From: a virus | Virus record (IMG/VR): IMGVR_UViG_3300032313_001263 | Coordinates: 32,167 to 96,166 of that record | DNA: 64,000 nt | Reading direction: 5' to 3' (one strand) | Shown: positions 59,705-64,000 of the stretch, piece by piece | How the letters are laid out: every line of letters starts with the position of its first letter | How positions within the stretch are numbered: position 1 is the stretch's first letter | The notes under the pieces: generated by a model | The model's input: the letters and a program-made list of their open reading frames with translations, nothing else | The model's database searches: none | What the model was told of the DNA's origin: nothing | Made by a program: the position numbers and the translations under genes

Positions 59705-61555
59705 ATGGGACAAAAGATATCAGAAAAACAAATGAAGGAGGAAATCCGTTCAGTAGTTAGAGAAAACATAAAAGAAGTAACTACAAATGATTGGCACTAC
59801 AAAGCAATCATGTCAATTTGGGATAAAGGTGGTTCATTCACTCGTAAAAAAATTGGAGCAGTATTATGTAATGACCCAAAAGCAGATAGGAGAGATGTTG
59901 AAGATGCATTAAGAAACTCTGGATATGATGAAGTTACCGATGTTACTGATAGATTACGAATTGAAAGTATAATTACCGAAAAACAATTAAAAGGTTTAGA
60001 TGGTATCTCATCAAACACACCATTGGATAAGATAAGTAAAGACCAAAAATTAAAAATTATTAAAGCACCAGGTAATATAATTGATTTTATTGTACCAAAA
60101 GGTGTAAGTAGAAACTTTTGGCAAGTAATGGGAACTGGTAAGGTAAAGAAAAACGCAGCAGGTGAACATTATTTAGAAGGTAGAGTAATAGATTCACCAA
60201 TGTTCAAATCCATAGATGATTTAATTGCTGGTGTAAGATGGGATTCAATGGAAGAAAGAAGAAGATTTAACGAAGGTATAATTAAAGAAGGAGAAGACCA
60301 AATTCCTGGTGGTTTAGCAAAAGGTATGACTCTTAATGATATTGCAGAGAAGCACGGAATGAGTGTTGATATGTTAGTAGCAGAGTTTAAAAAAGGTATC
60401 CAAACCGAAATGGAACATACAACGGATAGAGAGATGGCTAAAGAAATCACAATGGACCATCTATTCGAAGACCCACAATATTATACAAAGTTGGCAACGG
60501 TAGAAGAATATGTTGATGATAAAGGTGTAGAGCACGTTGCGGCAGCATTACCACAAACCGAAGAAGAGCCAATCAAAGAAGGAGAAGATTACACCGAAAC
60601 ACCTGAAGAAACATTGGAGGGGTTGAAAGAAATGGCAATGGGTAATTTAGAAAGAATTGAGGATTATGCTGAAATGATTTCTGATAGAATGAAAGAAGGA
60701 CAAGAGTTAGATTCGTGGATGTATTCACAACTTACAATTGCATTGGAAAACTTAAATTCAGTGCACGATGCAATGGATGGTATAGATGGTGTTAAAGAAT
60801 CGGTAAACGAATATAATGTAAACAAAAAATTTGGTTCTAAATATGATATTGGAGCAGGTAGTATGGGTAGTGGTACTATATTTTGGAATCGTGCTGAAGA
60901 AGAATTCGGTGATTACAAAAAAATAGCTCATGTTTCCGATAGTGGTAGGATAACATTTTACGATAAAAAATTACCTAGTTTTGTAAAAAAACACGTTGAA
61001 GATTATGTAAAAACACAAAACGAATCAATAAACGAACTATCTGGAAACGAAAGGCAAATTAAAAACGGAAATCCTAATAATATATTTTATATATTCTATA
61101 AAGGGCAATTTGCAGCAGAATATTGGGCAATGAATCCTACTGATTTGTTTAATATATATTGGGATGAATTTAAAGTAAGAAGACCAGCTGGTTCTAAATT
61201 CAAATTAAATCCTGAATTTATAATTGTCCCTAAAAAAGAGTATGATAATAGTACATCAAATCGTTACGCAAAATTAAAACCATATGTAGATAAGTTTTGG
61301 GATAAATTACAAAACGAATCGGTAAATGAAGGAACTGAACCTGATATCATAGCTCAAATCAAAGATATTGCAAAGAAACACCAAAACAATATAGTAATAG
61401 ACCCGAAGAGTGGTAAGAAAATGAGAGTAGATGCATTTTCTGCATCGGCAATCGCAACGGTATATGATGCATTGAGTGATTCTAGTAAAGAGAAGTTCTT
61501 AGCATCTGGGTTATTGGGAATGCAACAAATGGCAATGAAATTACTAAAAAAATAA
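59705..61555 (+). CDS. Virion/internal-protein candidate with repeated x-E motifs
   Basis: A 616-residue, strongly charged, Glu-rich, soluble protein of unknown function. It has no recognised domain, but repeated short motifs stand out: IIKEGED (~res 192), PIKEGED (~289), ESVNEYN (~364), NESINELS (~440) and NESVNEGT (~538). Those resemble prohead-protease cleavage sites (I/L-x-E followed by a small residue) and separate apparent domains. N-terminus is KISEKQMKEEIRSVVRENIK. It could be a scaffold, core or packaged internal protein. Its stop overlaps the next start (TAATG). Confidence 0.6.
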   Translation: MGQKISEKQMKEEIRSVVRENIKEVTTNDWHYKAIMSIWDKGGSFTRKKIGAVLCNDPKADRRDVEDALRNSGYDEVTDVTDRLRIESIITEKQLKGLDGISSNTPLDKISKDQKLKIIKAPGNIIDFIVPKGVSRNFWQVMGTGKVKKNAAGEHYLEGRVIDSPMFKSIDDLIAGVRWDSMEERRRFNEGIIKEGEDQIPGGLAKGMTLNDIAEKHGMSVDMLVAEFKKGIQTEMEHTTDREMAKEITMDHLFEDPQYYTKLATVEEYVDDKGVEHVAAALPQTEEEPIKEGEDYTETPEETLEGLKEMAMGNLERIEDYAEMISDRMKEGQELDSWMYSQLTIALENLNSVHDAMDGIDGVKESVNEYNVNKKFGSKYDIGAGSMGSGTIFWNRAEEEFGDYKKIAHVSDSGRITFYDKKLPSFVKKHVEDYVKTQNESINELSGNERQIKNGNPNNIFYIFYKGQFAAEYWAMNPTDLFNIYWDEFKVRRPAGSKFKLNPEFIIVPKKEYDNSTSNRYAKLKPYVDKFWDKLQNESVNEGTEPDIIAQIKDIAKKHQNNIVIDPKSGKKMRVDAFSASAIATVYDALSDSSKEKFLASGLLGMQQMAMKLLKK

Positions 61556-61866
61556 TGGATAATAACATATACTCGGTATTAATTACAGCAATCACAGTCT
61601 TAGGTGGAGCATCTGCTTGGAGATTCTACGAAAGAAAAGCAGATAATAGACAAAAAGATGAAGATTTTATCAGACACGATTGCAGAGATAGAATTTCAAA
61701 GTTAGAAGCATTATTATCATCATCATCAGCTGAAAAAGATGAACTTCGTAAAATGATTATTGAGATGACTGCACAGGTTGCAGAGTTGAGAGTTAAGGTT
61801 GAGTTCTTAACTGCGGAGAATCAAAAGTTATCTAAAGTTGGTAGTAAAAAAATATTAAACGGTTAA
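61555..61866 (+). CDS. Membrane-anchored coiled-coil protein (spanin/holin-region-like)
   Basis: A 103-residue protein with one N-terminal transmembrane segment (NIYSVLITAITVLGGASAWR), then a long amphipathic coiled coil (IEMTAQVAELRVKVEFLTAE, KL...). That design resembles inner-membrane spanins and other membrane-anchored coiled-coil phage proteins. It starts in the stop of the upstream gene. No lysin or holin gene is next to it, so the lysis role is uncertain. Confidence 0.6.
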   Translation: MDNNIYSVLITAITVLGGASAWRFYERKADNRQKDEDFIRHDCRDRISKLEALLSSSSAEKDELRKMIIEMTAQVAELRVKVEFLTAENQKLSKVGSKKILNG

Positions 61867-61883
61867 AAATAATCGATAAAATA

Positions 61884-61915
61884 TTTGGTAATGTTAAATA
61901 AATTACTTACCTTTA
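61884..61915 (+). promoter_or_regulatory. Bacteroidota-type promoter, leaderless spacing
   Basis: TTTG at 61884-61887, a 20-nt spacer and TACCTTTA at 61908-61915. The ATG of the HAD gene follows after exactly 4 nt. Confidence 0.68.
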
Positions 61916-61919
61916 CTAT

Positions 61920-62453
61920 ATGATAAGTAGAACCCTATTTTTAGAAAGCAAGAAATTACGTGTGTACGATTTTGATGATACTTTAGTATTTACAAACTCA
62001 TTTATTTACATTACACACTCAAACGGAGGTAAATCCAAATTAACACCCGCACAATACGCAACTTATAATGCAAGACCGGGTGATGTATATGACTTCTCTG
62101 ATTTTGAGAAAGTTAAAAATCCAAAAATTATCAAAGGGGTATTTGAACTCTTAAAAAGAATGACCGAAAAGGATAAAGGTGATAGAGGTGTTTATATCCT
62201 AACCGCCCGAAGTTCTTACAAACCGGTCTACGATTTTATTCGCCAAAGTGGTATCAAAGGTGTTCATGTAATCGCTTTAGGTGATAACAATCCTGAAAAG
62301 AAAGCAGATTGGATAGAACAACAAATTAGAGATGAGGGATACGATGATGTGTTCTTTATCGATGATTCACTCAAAAACATTCATGCAGTTCGAACTCGAT
62401 TAAAGAAATATCCGAACGTAAAGCAAAAGATTCAGCACATAAAGCACGACTAG
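61920..62453 (+). CDS. HAD-superfamily phosphatase
   Basis: A 177-residue HAD protein. Motif I YDFDDTLVFTNS has the two catalytic Asp. TAR in YILTARSSYKPVYDF provides the motif II Thr/Ser, and FFIDDSLKNIHAVR the late Asp pair; KKADW supplies the Lys. That fits phosphatases of the T4 polynucleotide-kinase 3'-phosphatase or 5'-nucleotidase types, with a small cap (KLTPAQYATYNARPGDVYDF). Substrate unknown; nucleic-acid end repair is plausible. Likely leaderless. Confidence 0.82.
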   Translation: MISRTLFLESKKLRVYDFDDTLVFTNSFIYITHSNGGKSKLTPAQYATYNARPGDVYDFSDFEKVKNPKIIKGVFELLKRMTEKDKGDRGVYILTARSSYKPVYDFIRQSGIKGVHVIALGDNNPEKKADWIEQQIRDEGYDDVFFIDDSLKNIHAVRTRLKKYPNVKQKIQHIKHD

Positions 62454-62469
62454 TAGTTAAATTAAAAAT

Positions 62470-62482
62470 CTTATATTTATAT
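62470..62482 (+). promoter_or_regulatory. AT motif CTTATATTTATAT
   Basis: A copy of the recurring AT motif in the 44-nt gap between the HAD gene and the first leader-peptide gene. Confidence 0.4.
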
Positions 62483-62497
62483 TATATAATTAAAGAT

Positions 62498-62767
62498 ATG
62501 ATAAAATTAACCGAAATATTGAACGAAATTGCAGTAGGAGATATACCAACCCCATTTTATTTCAAATCAAAAAAAGGAATACAGGGAATGGATAAAGATG
62601 CAACATTTTTAATTAAAGATATTCCATCTTATGGTAATATTCAAGTTTATTATTATGATGGAAGATTGGAAAGATTTTTTTGGTTGTATAAATCGCATCT
62701 ACAAAAACATTTAGATAATAAAGATTATTTTGCAACCAATAGAGCCCAATATAAACCATTAAGATGA
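62498..62767 (+). CDS. Small protein 1 with shared N-terminal leader
   Basis: An 89-residue protein. Its first 10 residues are MIKLTEILNE, followed by IAVGDIPTPFYFKSKKGIQG. The leader recurs in the next four genes. The remainder is a small basic alpha/beta protein with RLERFFWLYKSHLQKH. No family is recognised. The leader resembles capsid-targeting sequences of T4 internal proteins, cut after L-x-E, which would make this a packaged internal protein (inference). Confidence 0.65.
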   Translation: MIKLTEILNEIAVGDIPTPFYFKSKKGIQGMDKDATFLIKDIPSYGNIQVYYYDGRLERFFWLYKSHLQKHLDNKDYFATNRAQYKPLR

Positions 62768-63057
62768 TGATAAAATTAACTCAAATATTAACCGAAGCAA
62801 CCGATTTCAAAGTATATCACAAATCTTATACGGAAGCAATCCAAACTGCTAAAGAATACGCTTTGAAAAAAGGATATTTAGTAGATGAAGATGATTCATT
62901 TACAAAAATTGGAATGGGTCCTCGTAAACCATCCGAAGGTAAGAGTGTTAGAGTTTCGGTAGAGTTGACGAAAGGTGATAAACCAACAAAAAAACAACTA
63001 CACATTCAGGTATACGGAATGAAAAACGGATACGAACTTAACTGCTATGTAAACTAA
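62764..63057 (+). CDS. Small protein 2 with shared N-terminal leader
   Basis: A 97-residue protein. Two ATG codons overlap the previous stop; starting from the second (62767) gives the leader MIKLTQILTE followed by ATDFKVYHKSYTEAIQTAKE. The body is Lys-rich alpha/beta (GPRKPSEGKSVRVSVELTKG, then KKQLHIQVYGMKNGYELNC). No family recognised. Same operon as the other leader genes. Confidence 0.65.
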   Translation: MMIKLTQILTEATDFKVYHKSYTEAIQTAKEYALKKGYLVDEDDSFTKIGMGPRKPSEGKSVRVSVELTKGDKPTKKQLHIQVYGMKNGYELNCYVN

Positions 63058-63539
63058 TGATAAAATTAAAAAACTTATTGAACGAATCTACCGAATCGGA
63101 TAAAGCAAAGGATGTATATAATAAAGCTGTTGATATTCAAAAAGAAATAGATTCATTGGAAAAACAAAAAAACTCTCTTGTAAATCAATATACTGATTTG
63201 CGTAAAGGTTTATTAAATGCCGAATATGATACATTGATTTCTAATGCAAAAAAACTATATCCAAACGCAAAAAGTGTGAAAAAAGTTGGAGATGGGGTAT
63301 TGGTTCAATTACCAAAAGGTGAATTTATTGAAAAACCATTTGATGTAGCAACTAAACTTTCATCCGAAACAGGAACTTCTTCATCGGTAAAAGTTGCAGG
63401 TAAATATGATATGGCTAAACCAGGTTCATATTCTGCTATTGTATTTAATGGGTTTTTTGCAGAGTTTAGTGTTCCATATATTAAATCGGTAACAAATTTA
63501 CCAATATTTGATGCAAGATTTCCTAAAAATATAAACTAA
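63057..63539 (+). CDS. Small protein 3 with shared N-terminal leader
   Basis: A 160-residue protein with the leader MIKLKNLLNE followed by STESDKAKDVYNKAVDIQKE, a coiled-coil-like helix, then a Ser/Thr/Lys beta domain (KKVGDGVLVQLPKGEFIEKP). Start overlaps the preceding stop (TAATG). No family recognised. Confidence 0.65.
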   Translation: MIKLKNLLNESTESDKAKDVYNKAVDIQKEIDSLEKQKNSLVNQYTDLRKGLLNAEYDTLISNAKKLYPNAKSVKKVGDGVLVQLPKGEFIEKPFDVATKLSSETGTSSSVKVAGKYDMAKPGSYSAIVFNGFFAEFSVPYIKSVTNLPIFDARFPKNIN

Positions 63540-63808
63540 TGATAAGATTAACACAAATAAACGAAGCATCGGAAGTTCAACTAACCGATTTACAGCCAAC
63601 ACAACAAAAGCAAATTAAAGCGTTTGAACAATTGTTAGGTGGTAAAGTAAATTCTATATTCGATGGTATTCACGGATTTATCGTAGAAATAAAAGTACAA
63701 GGTGGGCATGGTGCATATAGATTTGAAGCAGATGATTTGAAAAAATTATTAGCATTAAAAATTCGTTGGGTTGAAGCAGATGGTGATTATATTTCAGTAG
63801 GATTCTAG
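63539..63808 (+). CDS. Small protein 4 with shared N-terminal leader
   Basis: An 89-residue protein. Leader MIRLTQINE followed by ASEVQLTDLQPTQQKQIKAF; one residue shorter than the others but with the same I-x-E end. The body has IHGFIVEIKVQGGHGAYRFE, then DDLKKLLALKIRWVEADGDY. No family recognised. Start overlaps the preceding stop. Confidence 0.65.
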   Translation: MIRLTQINEASEVQLTDLQPTQQKQIKAFEQLLGGKVNSIFDGIHGFIVEIKVQGGHGAYRFEADDLKKLLALKIRWVEADGDYISVGF

Positions 63809-64000
63809 TGATAAAGTTAAAATCCATATTAAGTGAAGACCTATTTGGAACATCTCTAAAAATGAAACCACACGAAGCCTTAATGGTTAAATCGGTGGTT
63901 TCTTTTATGATGGATAAGTATAATTTTACTGCAAAGATAATAGTAAAGAAAAAGGATAAAGCGGGGATGATTGGTGATATATCTTTAAACTCAAATTCGG
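63808..64000 (+). CDS. Small protein 5 with shared N-terminal leader (GTG start, 3' end outside window)
   Basis: A frame opening at GTG (63808) in the previous stop (TAGTG) and running to the window end. The leader is MIKLKSILSE (initiator read as Met) followed by DLFGTSLKMKPHEALMVKS, and it keeps a basic alpha/beta composition. It follows the same junction rule as the other leader genes (stop overlapping start), which supports the GTG start. Confidence 0.65.
   Translation, partial: MIKLKSILSEDLFGTSLKMKPHEALMVKSVVSFMMDKYNFTAKIIVKKKDKAGMIGDISLNSNS

Noticed and set aside
61920-61949. HAD gene N-terminus MISRTLFLESKK as a sixth leader
   Set aside because: It begins MI but lacks the [IL]-x-E ending (F-L-E), and the catalytic motif starts a few residues later; treated as coincidence.
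1-64000. tRNA genes
   Set aside because: No cloverleaf with a T-loop GTTCGAATC-like box was seen other than the tmRNA; a covariance search would be needed to exclude degenerate ones.
1-64000. smpB, insertion sequences, integrase or transposase genes
   Set aside because: No such protein signatures or terminal inverted repeats were visible; the window appears to be purely lytic-phage type.

Overview
The window is a segment of a T4-type contractile-tailed phage (myovirus) genome. Every gene I can support lies on the + strand, intergenic gaps are tiny, and many genes touch or overlap (TAATG, ATGA). The T4 replication core is recognisable: gp32-like ssDNA-binding protein, UvsX recombinase, RNase H/flap nuclease, gp41 helicase, gp43 family-B polymerase, gp45 clamp and gp44/gp62 clamp loader. 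The DNA is AT-rich. Many intergenic gaps carry the Bacteroidota-type promoter (-33 TTTG, about 20 nt, -7 TAnnTTTG), so the host is almost certainly a member of the Bacteroidota. This is inferred from promoter grammar and lysin/nuclease types, not from a database match.

Layout. (1) 1-4508: end of a tail/baseplate module, including a LysM gp53-type protein and a large hub-like protein. (2) 4496-6263: a phage-encoded tmRNA with its own promoter and terminator, then a small divergent family-A DNA polymerase. (3) 6305-13881: signal-peptide nuclease, PAP2 phosphatase, a 1357-residue multidomain protein with a ParB-like domain, two poorly known proteins and a GH19 endolysin ending in a strong terminator. 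(4) 13915-35090: replication, recombination and nucleotide metabolism (ribonucleotide reductase, thioredoxin, dUTPase), interrupted by two tandem Mom-like DNA-modification candidates, a large unknown protein, a glycosyltransferase cotranscribed with the polymerase, a DruA-like (DUF4338) protein and a Cas4/RecB-type nuclease. (5) 35118-39684: two GT-B glycosyltransferases, an unknown protein and a collagen-like Gly-Thr-Ser repeat fibre protein. (6) 39703-59662: about 20 kb of sugar and glycan genes (glycosyltransferases, UDP-GlcNAc 2-epimerase, five SDR epimerases/dehydratases, two DegT-family PLP proteins of which one has the ColD-type His, a split TPP enzyme, GT11 fucosyltransferase, FkbM methyltransferases, HldE-type kinase). 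(7) 59705-64000: a virion-like protein with repeated x-E cleavage-like motifs, a membrane coiled-coil protein, a HAD phosphatase, and five consecutive small genes sharing one N-terminal leader.

How the parts may work together. The replication genes form a self-contained replisome with nucleotide supply. The Mom-like proteins and the polymerase-linked glycosyltransferase suggest modified DNA. The glycan locus probably makes an unusual deoxy or branched sugar and places it on the Thr/Ser-rich collagen-like fibre or another virion surface. The leader M-I-[K/R]-L-x-x-[I/L]-x-E on the last five genes resembles the capsid-targeting sequence of T4 internal proteins cut by the prohead protease, so this end may encode packaged, injected effector proteins. 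Two other regulatory layers are visible: host-type promoters placed exactly 4 nt before ATG (leaderless mRNAs) at four genes, and an AT-only motif TTTATATTTATA before other genes that may be a phage-specific promoter.
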